DNA from: Bacillota bacterium
GTDB taxonomy: Bacteria > Bacillota > Bacilli > Paenibacillales > UBA4045
DNA: 64,000 nt
Assembly: GCA_023441055.1 (NCBI GenBank)
Contig: JAEZQY010000008.1
Coordinates: 186,001-250,000, forward strand
Direction of reading: 5' to 3'
Shown piece by piece: positions 18,273 through 27,172 of the stretch (the stretch's first letter is position 1; each line of letters begins with the position of its first letter). The notes under the pieces are model-generated. The model saw only the letters and a list, made by a program, of their open reading frames with translations, did not search any database and was not told the DNA's origin. The position numbers and the translations under genes are program-made.

Positions 18273-19109
18273 TCAGTATGCCAAGATGACACCTTTCTCG
18301 TTCGCGTACAAGCTGCTTACACCCCGCGTCGGGACGATGACAATCTCCTTGAAGTTAAACTGCGCCAGAATCTCATCCTTCAAACGCTGAGCCAATCCTT
18401 CATTATGACAATGCGCGATAACAGCGCGAAGCCCATCGGTGGCCTTGCCGCTGTCTGTAATCGTAGCGACCATCTTCTTCACGATGTTGGACTGTCCTCT
18501 GCAGTTCGCGTAACTGATTATATTCCCGTCGCCGTCTGAACCTAGCAATGGCTTGATATTGAGAATGTTAATCAACGCGCCCTTCAGCTTGCTCAGTCTG
18601 CCATTCTTCAGCAGGTTGTCGATACTGTCCAGCACGAAGTACGTCTTCATCTCATGTATGAATTGCTCCACCTTCGCAATCACTTCTTGCGGTCCATGTC
18701 CTGCCTTCACAAGATCGTGAATCTGATAGGCTACCAGCAATTCCCCTGCAGCTGCGCTCTTGGAATCGAAGACATGGACGCGATCAGCATGCTCCTCTAG
18801 CATCTGAGCGCCCAATACAGCGCTATCGTACGAGCTTGACAGTCTACTGGACAGCGTAACGACATAAGACTGCTTCCCAGCAGCGGCCTCATACTCCTGT
18901 TGATAGAGCGTGGGAGACGGCGCTGATGAGCCAACCTTGCCTGTGCACTGCTGCATCGCCGCTAAGAATGCCGGAATATCCAGCGACTCATCATCCACAT
19001 AGTGATCATCGCCTAAATTCAGATTGAGCGGCACCGTTCTGAGATTCAATTGCTGCTTAATCGCATCGGTTAGGTCGCAGCATGAATCCACAATGATTTG
19101 TTCGGACAT
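18273..19109 (-). CDS. DegV family fatty-acid-binding protein
   Basis: From the ATG at 19109, preceded by GGAGGAAGTT, the protein begins MSEQIIVDSCCDLTD, the DegV family start. It has about 278 residues with the family pattern of an N-terminal domain (VPLNLNLGDDHYVDD) and SSAPSPTLYQQEYEAA. DegV proteins bind fatty acids. Some act as FakB subunits that present fatty acids to the kinase FakA. No FakA gene is nearby. A longer reading to 19175 lacks a good ribosome site. Confidence 0.92.
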   Translation of the reverse strand: MSEQIIVDSCCDLTDAIKQQLNLRTVPLNLNLGDDHYVDDESLDIPAFLAAMQQCTGKVGSSAPSPTLYQQEYEAAAGKQSYVVTLSSRLSSSYDSAVLGAQMLEEHADRVHVFDSKSAAAGELLVAYQIHDLVKAGHGPQEVIAKVEQFIHEMKTYFVLDSIDNLLKNGRLSKLKGALINILNIKPLLGSDGDGNIISYANCRGQSNIVKKMVATITDSGKATDGLRAVIAHCHNEGLAQRLKDEILAQFNFKEIVIVPTRGVSSLYANEKGVILAY

Positions 19110-19234
19110 AACTTCCTCCATCCTTATGACTTGTCCTAAGTTTATCATGTCCCATCGTGCGCTTACCATTGACAAGTGTCATATATACTGTCGGGAAACC
19201 TGCATATGTTACAGGATTCGACACATCTCTTAGG

Positions 19235-19999
19235 CTAGATCGCCGGCATCACATTGCCGCCTGCGACCGGCAAGTACACGCCAGTAATGAAGCCCGCCAG
19301 ATCGGAGGATAGGAAGGCAACCGCATTGGCGATATCCTGGTCGGTGCCGCGATGCCCCAGTGGAACGTGCTGATCGTACGACTCAATCTTCTCCGTACCC
19401 GCCTCCCGGTCACGTTCACTGATGGTCCAGCCGGGGGCTACTTGGTTGACCGTAATCTGATGAGCGCCTACCTCCCTCGCCAACACACGATACAATCCAT
19501 CCATCCCTCGCTTGCCGGCCACATAGGCAGATTGTGTCGGCAGCGCCAGCATGGCACACTCCGTATTGATCCCCACGATGCGGCCATACCCTTGCTCGAT
19601 CATCCCAGGAACGAAAGCCTTGAATAAGTGAACACTCTGCATGACACAGGATTCGAATTGATCCAGGTAATCCTCTGCAGGCTGCTCCAATATACTCGTC
19701 CATTGATACTGTGTGACGGCATTCGCCACTACAATGTCTACCCGGCCAAACTGTGTAATAATCTGATCTCGCATCTCAGTAATGGATGCTCCGCTCGTGA
19801 TATCGGCCTGGACCGTAATCGCACGACGTCCCAACGCCTCGATCCCCGACCGCAATTCCTCCGCCTTGGCTCGATTGCTATGATAATGAATCGCAATATC
19901 CGCTCCGCACTCCGCTAATGTTCGCGCCATTGTTCTGCCCAGCTGACCGGTAGCTCCAGTAACTAAGGCAGTCCTCCCATTCAAATCAATCTTCATCAT
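19235..19999 (-). CDS. Short-chain dehydrogenase/reductase (SDR)
   Basis: This 254-residue protein has the Rossmann motif TGATGQLG near residue 10, the NAG-equivalent VANAVTQY, the catalytic YVAGK (Tyr, Lys), and a C-terminus PVAGGNVMPAI. It resembles NAD(P)-dependent classical SDRs of sugar or acyl metabolism. I cannot name the substrate. It follows the AraC regulator (20020) with a GTGA overlap possible for a longer form. I chose the ATG at 19999 because GGGAG lies at good spacing. The divergent neighbour is an alpha-L-fucosidase, so a sugar alcohol or fucose-related role is possible but unproven. Confidence 0.88.
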   Translation of the reverse strand: MMKIDLNGRTALVTGATGQLGRTMARTLAECGADIAIHYHSNRAKAEELRSGIEALGRRAITVQADITSGASITEMRDQIITQFGRVDIVVANAVTQYQWTSILEQPAEDYLDQFESCVMQSVHLFKAFVPGMIEQGYGRIVGINTECAMLALPTQSAYVAGKRGMDGLYRVLAREVGAHQITVNQVAPGWTISERDREAGTEKIESYDQHVPLGHRGTDQDIANAVAFLSSDLAGFITGVYLPVAGGNVMPAI

Positions 20000-20019
20000 A
20001 ATCGCTCCCTTTCTTAACT

Positions 20020-20865
20020 TCACCTATTATAGCCCATCGTACCCTGCTTCCTATACTCTGATGGCGTGAGCCCTGTCATCTTCTTGAATTGCTTCGAGAA
20101 GTAGAACAGATCGCTGAACCCTACACGCTCCGCAATCTCACTTACCGAGCTCCCTGTCGTAATCAGCAGCTGCTTCGCCTTCTCCATCTTCTTCTGCGTA
20201 ATATATTGAATCGGTGGAACCCCTAGATGTCTCTTGAACAGCCGTATAAAATAGTTCGGATGCACATGTGCCACCTCTGCAAGCTCCTGAACCGTAAACC
20301 CTCTCTCAATATCCTGGTGGATATATTCGAGTACATCGGAGAGCTTCTCAATCGCCCGTATATTCTGCAGTTCAACACGTTCTGTGTCCGTCTGACTTAC
20401 GCAGTATGCGATGAGCTCCATCAGCTTGCTCTTCGCCAGCAGCATTCCGTAGATAGACCCGGTATTCGCATGCGTAACAACAGCCTGCATAATCGATTCT
20501 ACATAGGTACGATCCGGCACATCCCATACAAGCGGGAGCTTCACGAGCTGGAATACATTCAAATCCCCTACAAAGGCATTGAAATGACACCACCACTTGG
20601 TGTAAACATGTTCGCTAATTGTAGAATATGACTGCTTCACACCCTCAGGCATGAGTATCAACTGTCCTGACTTCGGATGATAGTCTTCATCTCCAATTTT
20701 CAGCCATCCCTCCCCATCATCGATGTAATAGAACTTGCTGTAATCCGGTGTATAGTCAAGATCTCGCCATTCCGAACTGACTGTATTGTAATGGGCCATA
20801 TACAGTTCAATTCTAAGATTCGCAAGATAATTCGAGAGCAGCGTGGATGTGAATGGCATGCGCAA
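20020..20865 (-). CDS. AraC-family transcriptional regulator with cupin sensor
   Basis: This 281-residue protein has an N-terminal cupin-like arm (KFYYIDDGEGWLKIGDEDYHP, LILMPEGVKQSY). Its C-terminal AraC helix-turn-helix pair is LAEVAHVHPNYFIRLFKRHL and SEIAERVGFSDLFYFSKQFKK. It is divergent from the alpha-L-fucosidase gene, with 113 bases between the starts, and lies just upstream of the SDR gene. The arrangement suggests it controls the fucosidase, the SDR or both in response to a sugar. Confidence 0.92.
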   Translation of the reverse strand: MRMPFTSTLLSNYLANLRIELYMAHYNTVSSEWRDLDYTPDYSKFYYIDDGEGWLKIGDEDYHPKSGQLILMPEGVKQSYSTISEHVYTKWWCHFNAFVGDLNVFQLVKLPLVWDVPDRTYVESIMQAVVTHANTGSIYGMLLAKSKLMELIAYCVSQTDTERVELQNIRAIEKLSDVLEYIHQDIERGFTVQELAEVAHVHPNYFIRLFKRHLGVPPIQYITQKKMEKAKQLLITTGSSVSEIAERVGFSDLFYFSKQFKKMTGLTPSEYRKQGTMGYNR

Positions 20866-20978
20866 GACCTCCGGCTCAGAAGGTTTATTTTGTACAAAGG
20901 GAAGTTAGGGTTCCCCATGTATCATACCGCTAACAGCAGGTATAATGAAAGGAGGATCGAAGCTAGGAGGCGAATGAA

Positions 20979-22439
20979 GTGATGGATAAGCAAGCGTATC
21001 TGAAGACAATCGATGCATGTATCGCGAACGGGCCCTTCCAAGACACTTGGGAGTCGCTCAGCAAATTCCAAGTACCGGACTGGTACAGGAGCGCGAAGTT
21101 CGGTATCTTCATCCACTGGGGAGTGTACAGTGTTCCAGCATTCAGCAGTGAATGGTATTCACGGAATATGTACATACAAGGCTCCAAGGAATATGAGTAT
21201 CATCTTGCAACCTATGGACCGCATGCGGAGTTCGGCTATAAGGATTTCATTCCGATGTTCAAGGCGGAGAAGTTCAATGCGAACGAATGGGCGGAGTTGT
21301 TCCGCAAGTCTGGCGCGAGATATGTGATGCCCGTTGCCGAGCATCATGACGGATTCCAGATGTATAAGAGCGAGATTTCGCAATGGAATGCGTACGAGAT
21401 GGGTCCGAAGCGCGATGTGCTCGGCGAGATGAAGGCCGCATTCGATCGGCATGGACTAGCGCTCACTGTCTCGTCACATAGAGCGGAGCATTGGTTCTTC
21501 ATGTCGCATGGCAAGGCTTTTGACTCTGACATTAAGGAGCCGCTCGTATACGGTGACTTCTATTGGCCTGCGATGCCTGAGCCCGATCACCAAGATCTGT
21601 ACGGCTCTCCGCCAAGTGAGGAATATCTGGAGGATTGGCTGATCCGTTGCTGCGAGCTGGTCGATCAGTATCAGCCTAAGGTGTTCTACTTCGACTGGTG
21701 GATTCATACTGCTGCGTTCAAGCCGTATCTGAAGAAATTCGCCGCTTATTACTACAACCGCGGTGCGCAATGGGGCACGCCCGTCGCGATTAACTACAAG
21801 CATGACGCCTATATGTTCGGCACCGCAGTGCCCGATGTGGAACGCGGTCAATTCGCAGACCTGAAGCCATACTTCTGGCAGACCGATACTGCCGTGGCGA
21901 AGAACTCTTGGTGCTATACAGAAAATAATGACTATAAGACGGCCGGTGAGCTCATTCGTGACCTTGTCGATATCGTGAGCAAGAACGGGAATTTGCTGCT
22001 CAATATTGGACCCATGGCGGATGGCACGATTCCTTCGGAGGATCGGGATATTCTGCTGACGATCGGGGAATGGCTCAACATCAATGGTGAAGCGATCTAT
22101 GACACGACGTATTGGCGCGTGTTCGGCGAAGGCCCAACAGAGGTCGAAGAAGGACAATTCACGGATACGAAGATGAAGCTATTCACCAGCGAAGACATCC
22201 GCTTCACCGTCAAGGGCAGCACGCTGTATGCCACTGTGCTGCTGTATCCGGAAGACGGTATTGTGCGGATTAAGGCCCTAGCTGATAAGTCGCATCACTT
22301 CCATGGGATAATTAAGGATGTAAGTGTGCTGGGCTTCGAGGAACAGCCGGTCTGGAAGAGAACAGAACAAGCGCTGGAGATTAGAACGACATCGGTACAG
22401 AGTCCGTACCCGGTCGTGCTAAAGCTGACAATCGATTAA
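20979..22439 (+). CDS. Alpha-L-fucosidase (GH29)
   Basis: The 486-residue protein shows the GH29 motifs FGIFIHWGVYSVPAFSSEWYS near residue 41, AEHHDGF at 120-126, and KVFYFDWW with the likely nucleophile Asp239. It should release L-fucose from fucosylated oligosaccharides, and without a signal peptide it acts on imported substrates. AGGAGG lies eight bases before the GTG at 20979, which I take as the start. An ATG follows immediately as an alternative. The acid/base residue of GH29 varies and I did not assign it. It is divergent from an AraC regulator. Confidence 0.94.
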   Translation: MMDKQAYLKTIDACIANGPFQDTWESLSKFQVPDWYRSAKFGIFIHWGVYSVPAFSSEWYSRNMYIQGSKEYEYHLATYGPHAEFGYKDFIPMFKAEKFNANEWAELFRKSGARYVMPVAEHHDGFQMYKSEISQWNAYEMGPKRDVLGEMKAAFDRHGLALTVSSHRAEHWFFMSHGKAFDSDIKEPLVYGDFYWPAMPEPDHQDLYGSPPSEEYLEDWLIRCCELVDQYQPKVFYFDWWIHTAAFKPYLKKFAAYYYNRGAQWGTPVAINYKHDAYMFGTAVPDVERGQFADLKPYFWQTDTAVAKNSWCYTENNDYKTAGELIRDLVDIVSKNGNLLLNIGPMADGTIPSEDRDILLTIGEWLNINGEAIYDTTYWRVFGEGPTEVEEGQFTDTKMKLFTSEDIRFTVKGSTLYATVLLYPEDGIVRIKALADKSHHFHGIIKDVSVLGFEEQPVWKRTEQALEIRTTSVQSPYPVVLKLTID

Positions 22440-22469
22440 ATGGTGGCAGGAATGGCTGCGGGGCGTGAT

Positions 22470-22648
22470 TAGTCGGATTCTATCTGACTAATTGCGCTCC
22501 TTGCACCATCGCTGCTCATTTAGTCCGGTAGAACCTGACTATCTGCGCTCCATGTACCATCTCAGCTCATTTAGTCCGGCAGAACCTGACTATCTGCGCT
22601 CTACGTACCATCTCAGCTCATTTAGTCCGGTAGAACCTGACTATCTGC
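22470..22648. repeat. Tandem array of 51-bp repeats, 3.5 copies
   Basis: Copies start at 22470, 22521, 22572 and 22623 (the last one partial), each spaced exactly 51 bases apart. The first copy is the most diverged. Each unit contains an imperfect hairpin (TAGTCCGG, short loop, ACCTGACTA). The last partial copy supplies the final codons of the adjacent gene (22622-24217). Similar AGTC-rich palindromic repeats occur dispersed in Paenibacillus genomes as far as I know. No cas genes or variable spacers are present, so it is not CRISPR. Confidence 0.85.
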
Positions 22649-24217
22649 GCTAACGAGCTGATAGGTTTCGCCGGACAGATCGCGATACACGACTGAAGGC
22701 TTGCCCTCACGCTCGCTCCACACTGGAGTGAGCTTACTCATTAGGCGGCAGAACGCCGGCAAATCAGTCACTTGATGCTCACTTAATTCCGCAGCCTCTC
22801 TCACTTCTACAATAACACCATTCGGCAGCCCTTCACTTACTAGCTCGTAACGATCCTCTTGCTCGGTCAGCACATACTCGCCCTGGAGGAAGATCGCGAC
22901 ATAGACGCCGAACGTATACCCGAACAGCGCCTTCTCCCCTTCCACCCATTCTCCCTTCGGCAGAACACCTACCAACCGCTGCTCCCCCTCAGCAGAAGAT
23001 GCATACCGTGCCGCTACCACATGCTTGCCAACTTGTACCACACCATTATTATGCTGATGCCGCGGATCGCCAGCTCGATAGCCTGCGCCTGGCTGGAACA
23101 TATACAGATGGTTGATTGTATCCTCCGCAATTAATGGGAAGGCGATATCCCAGCGATGCTGCTCATTATCGAACTCCTGCACCCGCTCCAACATCCCGCC
23201 GATCGCATAATGCTTCGTTATGTAAGTATACTTGTGCAGCGGCGCAGCGTCTGGCTGCCATGGCACCACCACTTGCGACAATTCGGTTGGCTCAGTCCGC
23301 TCGAGGGCGATTCGCCTTGCCTCTGCAGGCGCTTCATAGAACAATAAACCCGCATACTCTACTCGCGGCAACATGCTAGGCATGGCAAAGTCACCGAACT
23401 GCACATAATCGAACAAGACATTCTGATCACGAGGCAGATCATGCGCCAGGCTGCGCATCCGCGCGCCTACCCATGCTCCGCCAAGATAATGCTCAGCCCG
23501 AACCATCCACAACTTATCTAGCAGATCACTCAGTAACCCTCGAATCCCTGCATCCTGAACACAAGCGTAGGCACAGGTGAACGCCTGCACCCAGTGCCAG
23601 AACCAGGGGAGCGCGCCGTATTCCGGCATGCCCTTCTCCTGTATTCGGGACAGCGTCTGCTTCAGACTGTCTAAGCCATCCTGCAGCAGATCCGCATCGT
23701 CGTATCGGCTGCCGAAGATTAACTTCGTTGCGATATACTTCGACTCGTGATGGTTGTAATGCGCTTGCGGGACGCGATAATAAGCGGCTTGGTATAGCGT
23801 TTCCAGCGTCACTTCGAGCTCGCCGCGCAGCTCAGCACCTAGCTGATCTGCATACTGATCATAGAAGTAGGCGATCAAGCAACCCAATATCTCCGCAGGT
23901 AATGGGTTTGGCTTCGCTTCCTCTGGCGAGGGATTCAGACCTAGCGGCCAATGCCCGAACAGCTGGTGCTCGGCGTCACGATTCTGCAGACGCAGTACGC
24001 GCAGTAGCACCTCTGTCCCCAGCGCAACTGCCCTGCCCCGATCGAATGCGATTGGCATCTGCTCATCTGTAGCCGCAGCTAACAGATAAGAGGCGTAGTA
24101 ATAATTATTCCGAATATCATTATGGAACCATAATCCACTTGCTAATCGTGGAAGTTCAATCGCTTCTGCCGCGATTCTGGTCACAATCTCGTTTTGTCTA
24201 TTTTGATACTTCGTCAT
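22622..24217 (-). CDS. Hypothetical protein, possibly an (alpha/alpha)-toroid enzyme
   Basis: This protein of about 531 residues starts at an ATG (24217) preceded by GGAGGG. I do not recognise its family with confidence. It is soluble with no signal peptide. The first half is rich in helices with regularly spaced motifs (NHHESKYIATKLIF; WFWHWVQAFTCAYACVQDAG), and the second half is predicted to be beta-rich. That layout fits glycosidase or polysaccharide-lyase toroid folds, but no catalytic set can be named. It follows the TIM-barrel/discoidin-like gene at 24338, with a terminator between. The last seven residues (DSQVLPD) are encoded by the 51-bp repeat. Confidence 0.7.
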   Translation of the reverse strand: MTKYQNRQNEIVTRIAAEAIELPRLASGLWFHNDIRNNYYYASYLLAAATDEQMPIAFDRGRAVALGTEVLLRVLRLQNRDAEHQLFGHWPLGLNPSPEEAKPNPLPAEILGCLIAYFYDQYADQLGAELRGELEVTLETLYQAAYYRVPQAHYNHHESKYIATKLIFGSRYDDADLLQDGLDSLKQTLSRIQEKGMPEYGALPWFWHWVQAFTCAYACVQDAGIRGLLSDLLDKLWMVRAEHYLGGAWVGARMRSLAHDLPRDQNVLFDYVQFGDFAMPSMLPRVEYAGLLFYEAPAEARRIALERTEPTELSQVVVPWQPDAAPLHKYTYITKHYAIGGMLERVQEFDNEQHRWDIAFPLIAEDTINHLYMFQPGAGYRAGDPRHQHNNGVVQVGKHVVAARYASSAEGEQRLVGVLPKGEWVEGEKALFGYTFGVYVAIFLQGEYVLTEQEDRYELVSEGLPNGVIVEVREAAELSEHQVTDLPAFCRLMSKLTPVWSEREGKPSVVYRDLSGETYQLVSADSQVLPD

Positions 24218-24248
24218 TGGTCCATGCCCTCCTGGTTCGCTAACGAAA

Positions 24249-24283
24249 GATAGGATGCCCAGCATTCATCCAGGCACCCTATC
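24249..24283 (-). terminator. Rho-independent terminator after the 24338-27088 gene
   Basis: GATAGG and TGCC pair with GGCA and CTATC, followed on the minus strand by TTTCGTT. It sits between the end of the large gene and the start of the next one, and it overlaps the longer start of that gene, which supports the shorter start at 24217. Confidence 0.6.
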
Positions 24284-24337
24284 ATTGTATCAGATTATAC
24301 CTCTGCATATCAGCCAATTGGCTGCGCTGTTCGAACG

Positions 24338-27088
24338 CTAAAAGATCTCAAACTCCGAGATTTGCGCGGCCGGCCATGCGGAATTGCTCATGAATGTCAA
24401 TCGGATGTGACGAGCTTCCACACCCTCAATCGCAATATCCACCCGGTTGCTCTGCGTCGGATCGAATACATATAACCCAGATGCAATCAGCACTAGCTCA
24501 CTCTCACTGTCTAATCCCGCCCACACTTCTATTCCTTGTTCCCTAGCCTCCCACGCATCGAGCGGTGGAAGTGTAAGCGTAAGGCTGGTAATCGGCCTGA
24601 CCTCACCTAGGTCAACAGTCAGCGATTGCGGGAAGCGATTCGGCATGCTCTCCCAATACGTGTAGGGATCGCCGTCATTCGCATTAATGGGCAGGAATGC
24701 TTCGGCCGTATTCGTGGTGGAATGAATGGGCTTGCCAATCGTCAGATTCAGCTTGGGCACTCGCTTCTTGAAACTGACATCCTTAACCTCACTGGGCGCG
24801 TCCGCTCTGGATAAGAGCATATAACCGACCTCTTGATCATGGATCAGGCCGATATAGTCGAACTGGATATGGCCATCCATCTCTGCAACGGGCAAGTCAG
24901 CAATCCAAGTTCCGTCATAGCGATGAGCGGCGGCAACAGCATACGGCCACTTCCCCCCCTTACGGACTCGAATGGTCGTGTCGGGCCCCATTGGCTGATA
25001 GATCATCACGCGGTCTCCCTCCCGTACTTCAACTAGGTAGTGGTCGCCAGGATCCAGCTCATAGCCGTTATAACGCTGATAGACGCCGCCTCTCACCGCT
25101 CCGTCCGCGCTAACCGCCTCCACGCCTGCAGGAGCCAGCGCGAAGTCGCCATCTCCTATCTCCAGTGCATGCTCACTATCCCAGTTGGCGGTTACCGCAT
25201 ACGTCCCAATTTGAGTAATCGTCGAAGTATCGGATTGCTGCTCGAACCCACTCACCAGCTGATCCGCATAGCGCGACAGCAGCTCGCGCTGGTACACACC
25301 AGCAACATCGAGCCACGGATTCTCAGTGCCATGGATCAGGTCCCCGCTAAGCTGGAAGCCCATCGCCATATTCCAACGCAGCATCTCCTTGCTGCTGGTC
25401 ATCGTCTCCGGCGCCAGATTATGCTGATATTGAAGAACCTTATCTCTCATAAGCATGCCCGCCATTGGATAATAGTCGGTATAGCGGTCTGTCTTGGTGC
25501 GGTAGCTCAGCAGATCCCACAGGTAATTGGAGCCCATGAAGCCTGTCGCATGCTCCGCGTGAACATCTATTCCTACCTCATGGAAGGCTTTGTGCTGAAC
25601 TGCACTCACATACCGCTGCACACCTGCGAAGTAGGCATTAGATGGGTCCGTACCTTCAATGCTCCCCGGTCGATTCGCATTGAACATATACGGCGCGTTG
25701 CGCGCCCCCCACTGATCCTCGAAGATGCCGTCCACACCCGCTTCCTCGATCAGCTTCCGATGCTCTTCGGCGATGCGCTGGGTCACGAACGGATGACCAG
25801 GGTCCATCACATAGCCACTGTGCGGTCCGTAATCCTCCTTCACCACTGTCCCGTTCTCTCTGTTCACTGCAATATCCGACAATTGGAGAGATTCTGGCAG
25901 TGACAGAAGGGTTGGTGCATTCACGCCCCACCAGGAGAAATTCGTATACGGCACCACCTTATTGCCCGCGCGCTGAACCGCTGATACCCAGGCACGGAAT
26001 TCCTCATAATCGCCCCATCTGGCCGCTGGCGGAATAAAGTCAGGGTAATGCTCATCATGTCCCCCCTCCTGGAACCCGACCAGATGAATGATTCCCGTAT
26101 GGTCCATCGGATCGATATAGCGCTCGCCCAATGTACGCCATTGCTCGCGTCCAATGGCCGCTATGTCTAATTTATACATCGGCAAGCCATAGTAGCTCTC
26201 TTTCTCCTCATCCAGCTTCTCAGCTACATCCGGATACACATCTATCCGATTGTCCACCCGATAGCCATGAATCGAGTCTGGATAATCGCCGCCAATGAAT
26301 AGGACGACTTTCGGCGATTGCCAGGCGGCACCCGGTTCGATCCACGTCTTGTATTGATGAACCATGGCCGTCAGATCACCATCGTCCACCTGGTTCTTAA
26401 ATCCGATTTCTGTGCTCGCGAGCGGAAGCTCCCCCTCATTAACATCATAGATCGCGAACCCGCCATTCACAGAGCGGAGCGCTGCGTAAGAGGCGAACAT
26501 GACACCGGGATATTGCCCCTCATAAGCGTTATTCTCTAAGAAGAAGCTGGGTCTAAGCTTCGCGCCCGGCAGCATGGGCAGGAGCGCATCCTGAATGTGA
26601 TGCTTGTTGAAACGTAGCTCATACGGAAATCGGAAGGATGCGATACGATGCTCGCTCACATTGTTCACCGCCGCCTGCATCACAATCCGGTCCTCCTGCG
26701 AGAAGTCCATCTTCACCGTGACAGGCAGCGGATCCGTATATTGAAATACCAGCGTACGATTTAATCGATTCCATTCATAGGACAATCGATCATCGGAATC
26801 CGACTCCTGCGCTTGTATCCCTACTTGATCGGACGTGAATGCTCTCCACAGCTGACGCTCCCGAGTACCGATCGTTATCGGCTCGTCAACCGACAGATGA
26901 CGAATATAGGCAACCCCCCCGGTCTGTGAATCGAACCCCGCCTCATACTGCGGCGTACTGACGATCAGCCATTGATCCGTCTCCTCGAATCGCACCTGAT
27001 TCATCATCTGTCTAGCACCGAATATCACAACTATGACAACCATCAAGCTTAAGCTTATAAGCACCATGAATCGATTTCGTCTGCTCAC
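24338..27088 (-). CDS. Large membrane-anchored TIM-barrel-like protein with a discoidin-like C-terminus
   Basis: This 916-residue protein has a single membrane helix at about residues 8-27 (no lipobox). A beta-rich N-terminal domain is followed by a central region that looks like a glycosidase TIM barrel (KVVPYTNFSWWGVNAPT, GVDGIFEDQWGARNAPYMF, HAEHATGFMGSNYLWD). A C-terminal F5/8-type galactose-binding-like domain begins near 770 (NANDGDPYTYWES). It resembles the uncharacterised DUF6259 type found in Paenibacillus polysaccharide clusters, and I hold that assignment loosely. It follows the importer's binding protein, with a hairpin between, so it is probably an extracellular enzyme of the same pathway. 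No catalytic residues are assigned with certainty. Confidence 0.75.
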   Translation of the reverse strand: MSRRNRFMVLISLSLMVVIVVIFGARQMMNQVRFEETDQWLIVSTPQYEAGFDSQTGGVAYIRHLSVDEPITIGTRERQLWRAFTSDQVGIQAQESDSDDRLSYEWNRLNRTLVFQYTDPLPVTVKMDFSQEDRIVMQAAVNNVSEHRIASFRFPYELRFNKHHIQDALLPMLPGAKLRPSFFLENNAYEGQYPGVMFASYAALRSVNGGFAIYDVNEGELPLASTEIGFKNQVDDGDLTAMVHQYKTWIEPGAAWQSPKVVLFIGGDYPDSIHGYRVDNRIDVYPDVAEKLDEEKESYYGLPMYKLDIAAIGREQWRTLGERYIDPMDHTGIIHLVGFQEGGHDEHYPDFIPPAARWGDYEEFRAWVSAVQRAGNKVVPYTNFSWWGVNAPTLLSLPESLQLSDIAVNRENGTVVKEDYGPHSGYVMDPGHPFVTQRIAEEHRKLIEEAGVDGIFEDQWGARNAPYMFNANRPGSIEGTDPSNAYFAGVQRYVSAVQHKAFHEVGIDVHAEHATGFMGSNYLWDLLSYRTKTDRYTDYYPMAGMLMRDKVLQYQHNLAPETMTSSKEMLRWNMAMGFQLSGDLIHGTENPWLDVAGVYQRELLSRYADQLVSGFEQQSDTSTITQIGTYAVTANWDSEHALEIGDGDFALAPAGVEAVSADGAVRGGVYQRYNGYELDPGDHYLVEVREGDRVMIYQPMGPDTTIRVRKGGKWPYAVAAAHRYDGTWIADLPVAEMDGHIQFDYIGLIHDQEVGYMLLSRADAPSEVKDVSFKKRVPKLNLTIGKPIHSTTNTAEAFLPINANDGDPYTYWESMPNRFPQSLTVDLGEVRPITSLTLTLPPLDAWEAREQGIEVWAGLDSESELVLIASGLYVFDPTQSNRVDIAIEGVEARHIRLTFMSNSAWPAAQISEFEIF

Positions 27089-27113
27089 AGCGCCACCTCC
27101 CCTTCTATCAGAA

Positions 27114-27147
27114 GAGGCTGCCTGCGGGTGCTCCCGAAGACAGCCTC
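27114..27147 (-). other. Stem-loop after the binding-protein gene
   Basis: GAGGCTG pairs with CAGCCTC, with a further GGG/CCC segment inside, 26 bases after the binding-protein stop. The 3' side shows no U-run. It matches in position the stem-loop at 9579-9610 behind the other binding-protein gene. Confidence 0.6.
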
Positions 27148-27172
27148 ATTCGCTGACCCTTCCGTGTGTGAA

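Noticed and set aside
22470..22648. CRISPR-like array
   Set aside because: The repeats are contiguous with no unique spacers, and no cas genes are present.
24218..24265. Longer N-terminus for the 22622 gene
   Set aside because: It would start inside a terminator hairpin and has no ribosome site. The ATG at 24217 has GGAGGG.
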